NCBI GenBank assembly: GCA_965214485.1
Contig: CBDCBW010000018.1
Location: 1-64,000, forward strand
Length of the DNA stretch: 64,000 bases
Source of the DNA: JANQRZ01 sp965214485
Lineage (GTDB): Bacteria > Bacteroidota > Rhodothermia > Rhodothermales > JANQRZ01
Direction of reading: 5' to 3'
Shown: positions 25,773 through 35,176 of the stretch, in pieces
How the letters are laid out: each line of letters opens with the position of its first letter
How positions within the stretch are numbered: position 1 is the first letter of the stretch
Notes under the pieces: model-generated
The model's database searches: none
Seen by the model: the letters and a program-made list of their open reading frames with translations, nothing else
What the model was told of the DNA's origin: nothing
Position numbers and translations under genes: made by a program

Positions 25773-27029
25773 ATGATACAGCGCCACATCACCTCGGAAG
25801 TACGCGAGGCCCTCGCTGACACTCCGGTCGTCCTGCTGAACGGCGCGCGACAGGTAGGCAAGAGTACACTCGCTCAGAGTCTCGCAGCCGAGGGGTTCGG
25901 AGGTGCCGAAACCGCACGTTATCTCACGCTCGACGACGCCACCGTCCTCGCAGCCGCCGAGTCCGACCCAGACGAGTTTGTTCGTTCTCTGGATGGCCCC
26001 GCCGTGATCGACGAGGTGCAGCGTGCGCCTAGCCTCTTTCGAGCCATCAAAGCAGTTGTGGACACGGACCGGCGACCGGGGCGGCTTCTCCTTACCGGCA
26101 GCGCTGATGTGTTCCTCCTGCCGGACGTGTCGGAGTCCCTCACCGGGCGGATGGAGGTGCTCACGCTGTGGCCGTTCTCGCAGGGAGAGATCGAGGGACA
26201 CCGCGAGGGATTCATCGACGCGCTCTTCGGCGACAAGCTCCCGAGGGCAGTCGAGGGAGAGCCCGTGGACACCGGGGACCTCTGGGGACGCGTCGTGCGC
26301 GGAGGCTACCCTGAAGCCCTCACGCGTGCCTCGGCGAAGCGGCGGGCACGGTGGTACGAAGCGTACGTGACGACGATTCTCCAGCGCGACGTCCGAGACC
26401 TCGCAAGCATCGAAGGGCTGACGCAGATGCCGCGTCTCCTCCAACTCCTGGCAGCCCGGACGGGTGCGCTCATGAACTACTCGGAGGTCTCGCGCTCGTC
26501 GGGGATTCCGAACTCGACGCTCAAGCGATACCTCGCGCTGCTCCAGGCGACGTACCTCGTGCGGGAGCTTCCGGCATGGTCCGCGAACCTATCGAAGCGA
26601 CTTGTGAAGTCACCCAAGGGCCTCGTCACCGACACCGGTCTTGCGTCCCAACTCGTAGGGGCAACGGGGGAGGGGGGCGGCAGTGGTGCAGCCGGCGCGG
26701 CGAGGGGTGGCCTCGTCGAAACGTTCGTGGCGATGGAGCTGGAGAAGCAGCGGGCGTGGGCTAGGCGGCGCGTCTCGCTCCACCACTTTCGCACGTCGGC
26801 TGGGCAGGAAGTGGATGGCGTGATCGAGGACGCGGCCGGAGTGCTCGTCGGCGTCGAAGTGGAGACGGCATCGAGCGTCAGCGGGAGCGACTTCAAGGGA
26901 CTCCGCACGCTTCAGGAGGCACGACCGGACACGTTCCACCGGGGAATCGTGCTTTACGGTGGGAGTGAGGTGGTGACGTTCGGCGAGCGTCTCCATGCCG
27001 TGCCCGTTGCCGCGCTCTGGAGGTGGTAA
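25773..27029 (+). CDS. AAA-family ATPase with DUF4143 domain
   Basis: The 418-residue protein belongs to the AAA_14/DUF4143 group of mobile accessory ATPases of unclear role. It has Walker A GARQVGKST (24-32), a sensor-like YLTLDDATVL, Walker B in PAVIDEVQRAPSLF, LLTGSADVFLL, and LTGRMEVLTLWPFSQGEI. A winged-helix part follows (SRSSGIPNSTLKRYLALLQA), then the C-terminal DUF4143 nuclease-like fold (HFRTSAGQEVDGVIEDAAGV, with a PD-(D/E)xK-like Asp and Glu-x-Glu). It is intact, unlike the two pseudogenes before it. It is cargo of the element that ends at tRNA-Val. Confidence 0.88.
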   Translation: MIQRHITSEVREALADTPVVLLNGARQVGKSTLAQSLAAEGFGGAETARYLTLDDATVLAAAESDPDEFVRSLDGPAVIDEVQRAPSLFRAIKAVVDTDRRPGRLLLTGSADVFLLPDVSESLTGRMEVLTLWPFSQGEIEGHREGFIDALFGDKLPRAVEGEPVDTGDLWGRVVRGGYPEALTRASAKRRARWYEAYVTTILQRDVRDLASIEGLTQMPRLLQLLAARTGALMNYSEVSRSSGIPNSTLKRYLALLQATYLVRELPAWSANLSKRLVKSPKGLVTDTGLASQLVGATGEGGGSGAAGAARGGLVETFVAMELEKQRAWARRRVSLHHFRTSAGQEVDGVIEDAAGVLVGVEVETASSVSGSDFKGLRTLQEARPDTFHRGIVLYGGSEVVTFGERLHAVPVAALWRW

Positions 27030-27090
27030 AATTCGCTGCCCGTCGCCTCTGAAGTGAAGGTGTTGTACCTATGTTGCTCCCGTACATACA

Positions 27091-27125
27091 AAAGCCTCAG
27101 CAAACGCCTGGTTTGCTGGGGCTTT
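27091..27125. terminator. bidirectional intrinsic terminator (DUF4143 ATPase / tRNA-Val)
   Basis: A 15-bp stem with one G-T pair (27091-27105 with 27111-27125) has a 5-nt loop and ends in T-rich tails on both strands (TTTCT on plus, CTTTTGTATG on minus). Confidence 0.85.
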
Positions 27126-27127
27126 CT

Positions 27128-27202
<75 letters not shown>

Positions 27203-27373
27203 GGGCTTGCGCGGCGACGGGCCGCCGAAGCGCGCGCGAGAACGCGAAAGATACCGCCCGGGCCGAAGGGGAATCAATAGAGGCGGCGCTGTGCGGCCGG
27301 CGATAGCGTGAATCTTCAGTGGACCCCCGAGCACCGCCGCCGCCGGGGCACCGCCACCGCGCCCCGGCGGAGC

Positions 27374-28471
<1,098 letters not shown>

Positions 28472-28722
28472 GCCGAGTGGGGATTTGGGAGGGGTGATTG
28501 GGCTAGGTCGTGTGGACACGTGCGAGGTCAGGCTCGCACGAGGTCGAAATCCGGCCGGTGAGAGCCGAGCTGGGTAAAGGTCCACGCGGCCTAAGGCGGT
28601 CGAGTCTACGGTGGCGCGTTCGTCCGTGTCCCGGCGGGGGCTATCTTCAAGCATTCCTCTAGACGCCGCGGCCTGGGGGTGGGGGAGGAGGGTATGGGAG
28701 GGGCCATACGCTCGACCCCTCG

Positions 28723-28754
28723 CCTTCTACGCCTCGATCCTTCTACGCCTCGAT
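28723..28754. repeat. perfect 16-bp tandem duplication at a start codon
   Basis: The unit CCTTCTACGCCTCGAT occurs at 28723-28738 and 28739-28754. The last two bases of the second copy are the first two of the ATG at 28753. Confidence 0.95.
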
Positions 28755-29274
28755 GCTCGCCCGATCTGTCGTACTTGCCGCGTTCGCCGTGCTGGGCCTC
28801 GCGGGGTGCCTTCCGGCGCGGGCGCAGTTCGCTACGCCCTCGGTGCCGTTCGTCCAACTCGGGGCGGCAGGGACGCCGGGCGTCGGCGTGCAGGTCGGGT
28901 TTGCGACGCCGGCCTTCACGGTGCTCACCCGCGAGGGCGCGCTCTACGCCGACTACGAGCCCCGCTTCGTCGACGAGGAGGCCGGGCGCTTGCTCGTCGG
29001 CCTCGGCCTCGGCGGGAGCGTCCGCGTGCTCCGGGTGCTCACCGTGCTCGCCGACGTCGACCCCGGCCCGTACGACCTCGACGTGGGGTACCGCTTCGGG
29101 CCGAGCTTTTTCTTCTCGTTCTTCGAGCAGACGGCGGCGAGCAAAGCCCGCTCGTTCCGGCTCTTCGGGGACCCGTTTCTGCGGGGCTCGGTCCGCCTCG
29201 GGCAGCGCGTGGCCTACGTCGAGCTCGGCGCGCAGCCGGCGCACCTCCGCGCCGGCCTCCTGATCGGCCTCTGA
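28753..29274 (+). CDS. small exported outer-membrane-like protein of unknown function
   Basis: The 173 residues start MLARSVVLAAFAVLGLAGCL. LAGC is a possible lipobox (Cys19), while PARAQ just after it would suit signal peptidase I. The rest alternates small and aromatic residues as beta-strands (GVGVQVGFATPAFTVL, ARSFRLFGDPFLRGSVRLGQ, LRAGLLIGL), so an outer-membrane barrel or barrel-associated protein is likely. I do not recognise the family. The 281 bp upstream hold a TATCTTC box at 28642 and the 16-bp duplication. Confidence 0.65.
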   Translation: MLARSVVLAAFAVLGLAGCLPARAQFATPSVPFVQLGAAGTPGVGVQVGFATPAFTVLTREGALYADYEPRFVDEEAGRLLVGLGLGGSVRVLRVLTVLADVDPGPYDLDVGYRFGPSFFFSFFEQTAASKARSFRLFGDPFLRGSVRLGQRVAYVELGAQPAHLRAGLLIGL

Positions 29275-29305
29275 TCGAGAGGACCCCTGAGCTCTGACCC
29301 CCGGC

Positions 29306-29977
29306 TCAACCGGCGTAGTCCACCTGGATGAACTCGCGCTCGGGGAGGCGGACGGCGGTCAGCTTGCCGTACTCGGGGTGGCTGACGTAGACGCAGCCGG
29401 TGTCGATGCAGAGCAGGTCCGGCTGGTTGACGGGGACCGGCTGCGGGGTGTGCCCACAGACGACGGGCTTCTCCCACGCCCGCTGCGGGAGGGCGAGGTG
29501 CTCGCGGGTCCAGAGGAACGTCTCGGCGGTCTCGTGCTGGAGGTTGTACGCGACCGGGTAGTACGGCTTGAGGCCGGCGTGGACGAAGCAGAAGTCCGGC
29601 GTGTCGAGGTAGAGCCGGGTGCGGCGCAGGAAGGCGTGGTGCGCCTCGGGGATCCCGGTGGACCCGTTGGCGGCGTAGCTCTCGAGCGTCTCGAGGCCGC
29701 CGTTGACGCGCCACAGGCTCATGTCGCCGCGCTCGATGTAGTCGAGCATCATCTGGTCGTGGTTGCCGCGCAGAAAGGTGCAGCGCGGGCCGGTCCCGGC
29801 CGCCCCGTCAGCCTCGAGCCCGATCAACCGGTCGATGACGCCCTTCGAGTCCGGGCCTCGGTCCGTGTAGTCCCCGACGAAGACGAGGTGGTCCTCGGGC
29901 GTCGGCGCGAGCTTGCCGAGCAGGGCGTCGAGCGAGCGGGCGCAGCCGTGGACGTCACCGATGGCGAAGAGGCTCAT
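29306..29977 (-). CDS. metallophosphoesterase, PPP-type serine/threonine phosphatase
   Basis: The 223 residues carry all PPP motifs: GDVHGC (residues 7-12), GDYTDRGPDS, LRGNHDQM, and later HAGLKPYYP and CGHTP. Together these bind two metals and hydrolyse phosphate esters. Close relatives act as diadenosine tetraphosphate hydrolases or protein phosphatases, and the choice cannot be made here. It ends 32 bp from the convergent outer-membrane gene and lies just downstream of nusB, so it may be co-transcribed with it. Confidence 0.9.
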   Translation of the reverse strand: MSLFAIGDVHGCARSLDALLGKLAPTPEDHLVFVGDYTDRGPDSKGVIDRLIGLEADGAAGTGPRCTFLRGNHDQMMLDYIERGDMSLWRVNGGLETLESYAANGSTGIPEAHHAFLRRTRLYLDTPDFCFVHAGLKPYYPVAYNLQHETAETFLWTREHLALPQRAWEKPVVCGHTPQPVPVNQPDLLCIDTGCVYVSHPEYGKLTAVRLPEREFIQVDYAG

Positions 29978-30026
29978 GCAGAAGGGGAGTGGGAGGGGCG
30001 CAAGCGGAGGGCGAAAGGGCGATGGG

Positions 30027-30539
30027 CTATTCCGAAGGCTCGGAGGGCACCGGGGCCTCGGGGGGCCCCGCCGGGCGGGCCGTCGGCAGCGAGTCGTCGA
30101 GCAGGCCGCGCCCCGTTTTGCGGACCCGGCCCTCGCTGCGGAGCGTGCGGAGGACGGCGTCCAGGATGCCGTTGAGGAAGGTCCCGCTCTGGGGCGTGCT
30201 GAAGCGCTTGGCGAGCTCGATGGCCTCGTTGATCGAGACCTTCGGCGGGATGTCCTCGAAGTGGAGCAGCTCGGTGATCGCGAGGCGCAGCGTCAGCCGG
30301 TCCACCAGGGCGATCCGGCCCAGGTCCCAGTTCTTCGCGTGCGCCTCGATCAGGGCGTCGGTCTCGTCCGTGTGGTCGAGGGCGGCGAGGAACAGGCGCT
30401 CGGCGAAGCGCAGCGCGGGCCCTTCAAACTTGGGAGCGAGGAGGTGCTTGATGACGTGCCCGACCTCATCGCCGCTGAGCTCGCGGGCGTAGAGAGCCTG
30501 CACGACACGGGCGCGGACGTCGCGGCGACTGCTGCTCAT
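30027..30539 (-). CDS. nusB: transcription antitermination factor NusB
   Basis: NusB binds boxA RNA with S10 in rRNA antitermination. The 170 residues include SSRRDVRARVVQALYARELS, then DLGRIALVDRLTLRLAITEL and KVSINEAIELAKRFSTPQSG then TFLNGILDAVL, all standard for the all-helical fold. The C-terminus is extended by about 30 residues rich in Pro/Glu/Ser. An 18-bp-period duplication covers the start codon and creates an upstream ATG-AGC-AGC-AGC-TAA. Confidence 0.95.
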   Translation of the reverse strand: MSSSRRDVRARVVQALYARELSGDEVGHVIKHLLAPKFEGPALRFAERLFLAALDHTDETDALIEAHAKNWDLGRIALVDRLTLRLAITELLHFEDIPPKVSINEAIELAKRFSTPQSGTFLNGILDAVLRTLRSEGRVRKTGRGLLDDSLPTARPAGPPEAPVPSEPSE

Positions 30540-30561
30540 GGGTTAGCTGCTGCTCATGGGT
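30529..30561. repeat. 18-bp-period duplication of the nusB start region
   Basis: CTGCTGCTCATGGGT occurs at 30529-30543 and 30547-30561. On the minus strand each copy reads ACCCATGAGCAGCAG. The inner copy is the nusB start, and the outer copy gives a four-codon frame MSSS-stop ending just before it. Confidence 0.9.
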
Positions 30562-30806
30562 AGAGAGAAAGAACGGGCGAAGAGAGGCAAGCCCATCCTA
30601 CGGCGCGCCGACAGGCCGGTGCCGGAGGCGAGGCAGATTCGCGCAAGCTCCATACGTCCGTCCGAGGTTATGTCTGAGGCGGCACCGTGTCTAGGAGGAC
30701 AGGGCCTACGAGAAGAGCAGGCGGAGAGAGAAGGCCGTGGCGAGTGCCCGTCCCCATCCCGGCCTCCTTCTCTCTCGTCCCTGCCGGCTCTCTCCTCGCC
30801 GCAACC

Positions 30807-33311
30807 ATGCCCGCCATGCCCGCCTCCCCCGACCGGCCCATCGACTGGCGCTCGCGCCCGGCCCTCGGCGTGGCGGTCTGCTTCGCGCTGGGGATCGTCG
30901 GGGCGCACGCTGTGCCGGGGGTGGGGTTTTGGGGATGGGCGGGGGTGGCGGTGGGAGGCATGCTCTTCGCGGCGGCGGCCACTGCCTGGGCGCGGCGTCG
31001 CCTCGTTTCCCTCAAGGCCCTGGCGGTGACGCTCGGGGTGGGCGTCGCCCTGACCGCGCTCGGCGGGGCGCGCCTGGCCGGGTGGCAGCAGCGCCCGGCG
31101 GACCACATCGCGCACCTCGCGTCGCAGGTGACGTTTCCCGCCGAGCTCGCCGGGACCGTCGCGGGGCACCCGGTCGAGACCGAGCGGGGCGTCCGGTTTA
31201 CGCTCGCGGCGGACTCTGCCGCGCCGGGCGACGTGTTCGTGCCGGTGCGGGGCGACGTGCAGGTCGCCCTCTGGCAGCCCCGCAGCCGTGAGGCACCGCG
31301 CATCGCGTACCCCCGCCTCCGCGCCGGGGACCGCGTGCGGGTCGCCGGGACGCTGCGCCCGCTCGCGCCGCGCCGCAACCCGGCGGACTTCGACTACGGC
31401 GCGTACCTCGCCCGGCGCGGCACGCACGCGACGCTCGCGGGCTACGACTCCACCGCGCTCGCCCTCGTCGGGACGGAGGCCGGCGTCAGGGACCGGATCG
31501 CCAACGCCGTGCGCGCCCACACCCGCCGGGCGCTCCGGGCGCACGTCCGGGCCGAGGAGCCGCGCGCCGTTCTTTCGGCGCTGCTGCTCGCCGACCGCAG
31601 CCGGATCGAGCGCGGCACGCGCGACGCCTTCGCCGCGACGGGGCTGATGCACCTGCTCGCCATCTCCGGGCTGCACGTCCTGCTCGTCGGGATGGCCTTG
31701 TACGGCCTCCTCAAGCCGCTGCTCCACCGGCTCGGGTGGCGGTGGCGGACGGTCGAGGTCGTGCGGGCGGCGGCCACCCTCGGGGTCCTCGGGCTGTACG
31801 TCGTCGCCACCGGCGCGCCGCCGTCGGCTGTGCGGGCGCTCGTGATGGCGGCCCTCCTGATCGTCGGCGCGGCGGCGGAGCGGGCCCCGAACACGCTCAA
31901 CGCCCTCGGCGTGGCGGCGCTCGCCCTGCTCGCCGCGCGGCCGACGTTCCTCTTCGACGTGGGCTTTCAGCTTTCCTTCGCCGCCGTCGGGGCGATCGTC
32001 GCGCTCGTGCCCGTGTTCGAGCGCGGCGTCCCGGCGTGGTGGACCGCCGGGCGCGTCCGCCGGTGGGCGACCGGGATGACGCTGGTCTCGCTCGCCGCGA
32101 CGCTCGGGACGATGCCGGTGCTGCTGTTCCACTTCGGGCGGGTCCCGCTCGCCGGCCTCGTCCTCAACCTCGCCGCGATCCCGGCGACGACCGTGACGCT
32201 GGCCGGCGGCCTGTTCGCCGTCGCGCTCGCGCCGGTTCCCGCGCTCGCCGGTCTCGCCGGGGCTTCGGCGGAGGCCGGGGCGCAGGCCCTCCTCTGGACC
32301 AGCCGGACCGGGGCCGAGTGGCTCGCGTGGTCGAACGTCGGCGGGTTCGTCCGCAGCGGGTGGTGGCTCGGGGCGCTGTCGGTCGGCCTCGTCGCGCTCG
32401 CGCTGTGGCCCCGTCCCCGGCCCCGGTGGCGGCTCGTCGCGGCGGCGGGATGCCTCGCCGGTGTGGGCGTGTGGCAACCGGTGTGGACCGGCGCGGCGCG
32501 GCCTGCCCTCGAGGTCGTCTTCTTCGACGTCGGGCAGGGCGATGCCGCGCTCGTCTCGCTCCCGAACGGGCGGCACCTCCTCGTCGACGCCGGCGTCCGC
32601 GACCCGTACACCGATGCCGGGTCGCGGACCGTCCTTCCGCACCTCCGCCGCGCCGGGATCGACCGGCTCGACGCGGTCGTGGTGACGCACCCGCACGCGG
32701 ACCACCTCGGCGGGCTGCCGGCGCTGCTGCGCGCCGTCGAGGTCGGGCAGGTGCTCCACAACGGGCAGCCTTACGGGTCCGCGCTCTACGCCGAGACGCT
32801 CGGGCTGCTCGACTCGCTCGGGGTGGACAGCCGCGCCGTCACGGCGGGCGACGCGCTGGGGCTCGACCCGGCCGTGCACCTTCAGGTCCTCGCGCCGGGC
32901 ACCGCGCCGCACCCCGGGGCCGAGGCCAACGACGGCTCGGTCGTGCTGAGGGTGAGCTACGGCGCGACCTCGTTCCTCCTCACCGGCGACGCCGAGCACG
33001 CCGCCGAGGCGGACCTCGTCGCGCACTACGGCGACCTGCTTGCGAGCGACGTGGTCAAGGTCGGGCACCACGGCAGCGAGACGAGCAGCACCGCCGGGTT
33101 CGTCGAGCGCGTCGCCGGCGAGCGTGTCCCGGGGGGAGCCGCGCCGCTGGCGGTGGTCTCGGTGGCGCGGCGCAACGTCCACGGCCTGCCGGACGCCGCC
33201 GTCCTGGGCCGCTGGCAGGCCGCCGGGGCGACGGTCCTCCAGACCTGGGCCGAGGGGGCCGTCTGGCTCCGCTCCGACGGGCACCGCGTCGAGCGGGTTC
33301 AGTGGCGGTGA
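30807..33311 (+). CDS. comEC: ComEC/Rec2 family DNA-uptake channel
   Basis: ComEC is the inner-membrane channel that passes one DNA strand into the cytoplasm during transformation. The 834 residues (ATG 30807, MPAMPASPDRPIDWRSRPAL) begin with a DUF4131 domain. The Competence domain follows, with many membrane segments (MHLLAISGLHVLLVGMALYG is the signature). The C-terminal metallo-beta-lactamase-like domain has VVFFDVGQGDAALVSLPNGR, VTHPHADHLGG (metal ligands), LTGDAEH and KVGHHGSETSS. Length fits a full three-domain ComEC. An 11-bp inverted repeat (30724-30734 with 30766-30776) lies in the leader. Confidence 0.95.
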   Translation: MPAMPASPDRPIDWRSRPALGVAVCFALGIVGAHAVPGVGFWGWAGVAVGGMLFAAAATAWARRRLVSLKALAVTLGVGVALTALGGARLAGWQQRPADHIAHLASQVTFPAELAGTVAGHPVETERGVRFTLAADSAAPGDVFVPVRGDVQVALWQPRSREAPRIAYPRLRAGDRVRVAGTLRPLAPRRNPADFDYGAYLARRGTHATLAGYDSTALALVGTEAGVRDRIANAVRAHTRRALRAHVRAEEPRAVLSALLLADRSRIERGTRDAFAATGLMHLLAISGLHVLLVGMALYGLLKPLLHRLGWRWRTVEVVRAAATLGVLGLYVVATGAPPSAVRALVMAALLIVGAAAERAPNTLNALGVAALALLAARPTFLFDVGFQLSFAAVGAIVALVPVFERGVPAWWTAGRVRRWATGMTLVSLAATLGTMPVLLFHFGRVPLAGLVLNLAAIPATTVTLAGGLFAVALAPVPALAGLAGASAEAGAQALLWTSRTGAEWLAWSNVGGFVRSGWWLGALSVGLVALALWPRPRPRWRLVAAAGCLAGVGVWQPVWTGAARPALEVVFFDVGQGDAALVSLPNGRHLLVDAGVRDPYTDAGSRTVLPHLRRAGIDRLDAVVVTHPHADHLGGLPALLRAVEVGQVLHNGQPYGSALYAETLGLLDSLGVDSRAVTAGDALGLDPAVHLQVLAPGTAPHPGAEANDGSVVLRVSYGATSFLLTGDAEHAAEADLVAHYGDLLASDVVKVGHHGSETSSTAGFVERVAGERVPGGAAPLAVVSVARRNVHGLPDAAVLGRWQAAGATVLQTWAEGAVWLRSDGHRVERVQWR

Positions 33312-33323
33312 GGGCCGGGGATG

Positions 33324-33866
33324 TCAGGCACGCTGCCATGTCCGGAGCGCCGCATAGAGCGCAATCCCTAGCTGCGCCGCCGCAGTGAGCACGAACGTCC
33401 ACACCAGCAGCTTCCCATCCGGCAGATGCATGATGGCATCGCCGCCGCCATGCTCGAAGACCGCTCGGTGGAGCGCGTCGAGCGGACCCTCTTTGTATAG
33501 CACGAACGCCACGGCCGGGAGTAGTGCGCTCAGCAGCGGGAGCCGGGAGGCCGCCCCGCAGGCGAGCGCCCACAGGGCAGCGGCTCCCACCGGCACGCCC
33601 AAGCGGAAACGCAGCAGCGCCTCGTCGAGGGCTTGCACGTCCTCCGATCCGTACTGTCCAGCATTCCCGTTCACGTAGTCCAGCGCGTGTCCTGCCAGCC
33701 GCACGGTCTCGGCATAGTGCCAGAGGAGCGGGAGCGCGCTGAGGGCCAGAAGAGCGCAGAAGCCCGCGATGCCGGAAGAGCCGCGCTGCGGCGACCGCGT
33801 CAGTGCGTAGCCTGCCACGAGAAAGAGGGCGAGGACAGCGGCGAAGGGGAGGGCGAGAATCCACAT
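33324..33866 (-). CDS. small integral membrane protein of unknown function
   Basis: The 180 residues (ATG 33866, MWILALPFAAVLALFLVAGY) have about five hydrophobic segments (near 1-22, 31-55, 85-105, 108-122, 150-172). An extracytoplasmic loop (LDYVNGNAGQYGSEDVQALD) follows the second. No family is recognised. It is convergent with comEC and only 12 bp from it. Confidence 0.65.
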   Translation of the reverse strand: MWILALPFAAVLALFLVAGYALTRSPQRGSSGIAGFCALLALSALPLLWHYAETVRLAGHALDYVNGNAGQYGSEDVQALDEALLRFRLGVPVGAAALWALACGAASRLPLLSALLPAVAFVLYKEGPLDALHRAVFEHGGGDAIMHLPDGKLLVWTFVLTAAAQLGIALYAALRTWQRA

Positions 33867-33935
33867 GTGCCGCCGAGGAGGAGCTACGACTCCGGACGGC
33901 CCGGCAGCGTGTGCCATTGGACGCGGCCCTCCGTC

Positions 33936-34252
33936 TCAGGATGGCCCTGCTTCCAGAATGCCGCGGTGCGCGCCGAGGAGCTCGCGCACGTGCAGATTTA
34001 CATTCTCGGGCTGCATGTCGCGTAGGCGGAAAATGACCACACTTGGAAGCCGGGCACCGCTCGCAGCCATGAGGTCGCTAAAGCCGAGATCGTGGCGAGC
34101 ACGATGCGGTTCTCGGTGCGCGCCTTCGCCAGGATGTGGAGGTCTGACATTCGGTCCAACCCCTGAGCCTGCAGGTGCATAGCGTCATAGCCGAACTCAT
34201 GGAGGAACGCGACGGTCGCCGGGGAGATGCCCATGTCGGCCAGAAGCCTCAT
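33936..34252 (-). pseudogene. frameshifted DUF5615 PIN-like toxin
   Basis: The frame opens MRLLADMGISPATVAFLHEF, GYDAMHLQAQGLDRM and LAKARTENRIVLA. Near 34092-34096 the frame is lost by what looks like one missing C. In the -1 frame the family sequence resumes (DLGFSDLMAASGARLPSVVI, FRLRDMQPENVN) and ends at TGA 33936. DUF5615 proteins are the toxin halves of DUF433 pairs. Restoring one base would give a normal 105-residue protein, so a sequencing error cannot be excluded. It overlaps the antitoxin gene by 4 nt (ATGA). Confidence 0.8.
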
Positions 34253-34485
34253 GCCGGCAACGGGCCGAGCGGATGCACGTTCTCCTCGGCTAGCCACGCA
34301 GCGTACTGAAGCGCTTGCCGGACGTCGTCCGGCTCGACGTAGGGATAAGCTTCCACGATCTCCTCGGACGTCATACCATTGGCGACGAGGTTGACGAGGA
34401 GGGCCACGCTCACCCGGAGGCCCCGAATGCAGCCCCGCCCGCCGAGTACGCTGGGGTCGAAGGTGACGCGGTCGAGAGCTTCCAT
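34249..34485 (-). CDS. DUF433 antitoxin
   Basis: The 78 residues match DUF433, a small helix-turn-helix protein paired with PIN-like DUF5615 toxins: DRVTFDPSVLGGRGCIRGLR, then VSVALLVNLVANGMTSEEIV and EAYPYVEPDDVRQALQYAAW. It is intact while its toxin partner is frameshifted. It lies directly beside tRNA-Met. Confidence 0.88.
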   Translation of the reverse strand: MEALDRVTFDPSVLGGRGCIRGLRVSVALLVNLVANGMTSEEIVEAYPYVEPDDVRQALQYAAWLAEENVHPLGPLPA

Positions 34486-34513
34486 ACAGCGTATGACGAG
34501 GCAGTAGCGGCGG

Positions 34514-34586
34514 TGGGCCTGCTGGGATTTGAACCCAGAGTCTGCCGATTATGAGTCGGATGCATTAACCGTTATGCTACAGGCCC
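34514..34586 (-). tRNA. tRNA-Met (anticodon CAT, elongator type)
   Basis: The 73-nt cloverleaf has acceptor GGGCCTG/CAGGCCC, anticodon arm CCGACTCATAATCGG with CAT, and T arm CTGGGTTCAAATCCCAG. The 1-72 pair is normal G-C, so it is not the initiator. CAT could also be a lysidine-modified Ile tRNA, which I cannot exclude. CCA is not encoded. TACCTTCG at 34603-34596 (minus) ends 10 bp upstream and suits a -7 box. Confidence 0.9.
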
Positions 34587-34742
34587 GCAGGCAGACGAAG
34601 GTACGACCGGCTCGAGCGGTCGTGGCCCGGGTCCGGGCCGCGCGTCCTACCGAAGCTCTTGGTCACGAGAAGTGCAGCCTCTAGTGGTTTTCCCCAGCGG
34701 GATGTGCGCCTCTGGGTAGACGCCGGCCCCTCCGCTTGTTAC

Positions 34743-34772
34743 TTGCACTCGCTGGCTGGCGTCGTATATTTG
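34743..34772 (+). promoter_or_regulatory. Bacteroidota-type promoter of the RiPP-like peptide gene
   Basis: TTG (34743-34745) and TATATTTG (34765-34772) are 19 bp apart, an exact match to TTG/TAnnTTTG. The start should fall near 34780, leaving a leader of about 45 nt. Confidence 0.65.
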
Positions 34773-34825
34773 CACACGGCTCACACTATCTCACGTACTT
34801 CAACCCCTCGGCTAGGAGATTCAAA

Positions 34826-35023
34826 ATGAAGACCTACATCGCACCCCAAGTCACCGAATACGGTGACGTGGCGGAGATCACGGCAACGCTGGGCAACCCC
34901 TTCACGGGTGACCAGTCGTTCGACCTGGACGGCAACGTGATCGAGGAAGGAATCAACTCGATCAACCAGTGCCCGACCCAGAACGGAGAGACCTGCTTCT
35001 TCAACGAAGGCGGCGCTCCGTAA
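34826..35023 (+). CDS. RiPP-like precursor peptide with lasso-type leader motif
   Basis: The 65-residue peptide starts at ATG 34826, eight bases after a clear AGGAG, the best ribosome-binding site in the region. Its N-terminus (MKTYIAPQVTEYGDVAEITA) fits the lasso-leader pattern Y-x2-P-x-(L/V)-x3-G-x5-T. If the core starts at Gly23 (GNPFTGDQSFDLDG), Thr21 is at -2 and Asp is at core position 7, as a lasso ring needs. The tail (INQCPTQNGETCFFNEGGAP) has two Cys. It has its own promoter and a UUCG-loop terminator. No lasso cyclase, leader peptidase or PqqD-like gene is in the window, so maturation and product are unknown. Confidence 0.6.
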   Translation: MKTYIAPQVTEYGDVAEITATLGNPFTGDQSFDLDGNVIEEGINSINQCPTQNGETCFFNEGGAP

Positions 35024-35060
35024 CGGACGATTCCGACACGGCTGCCGAAGGCAGCGTGCG

Positions 35061-35094
35061 CAGGCTCCGAGAGTTCGCTCTCGGAGCCTGTTTT
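35061..35094 (+). terminator. strong intrinsic terminator with TTCG tetraloop
   Basis: A perfect 13-bp stem (35061-35073 with 35078-35090) has a TTCG loop and is followed by TTTTG. It separates the peptide gene from the glycosyltransferase operon. Confidence 0.95.
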
Positions 35095-35176
35095 GCGTTG
35101 CCCCGGCCTCCCCAACAACCCCGTCCAGATCGGCGGTATCTTCAGCGCCCTCGTGCCGCTGTGCTCCTGCCCGTCG

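Noticed and set aside
30543..33284. Long minus-strand frame opposite comEC
   Set aside because: Same GC-shadow effect; comEC carries all family signatures on the plus strand.
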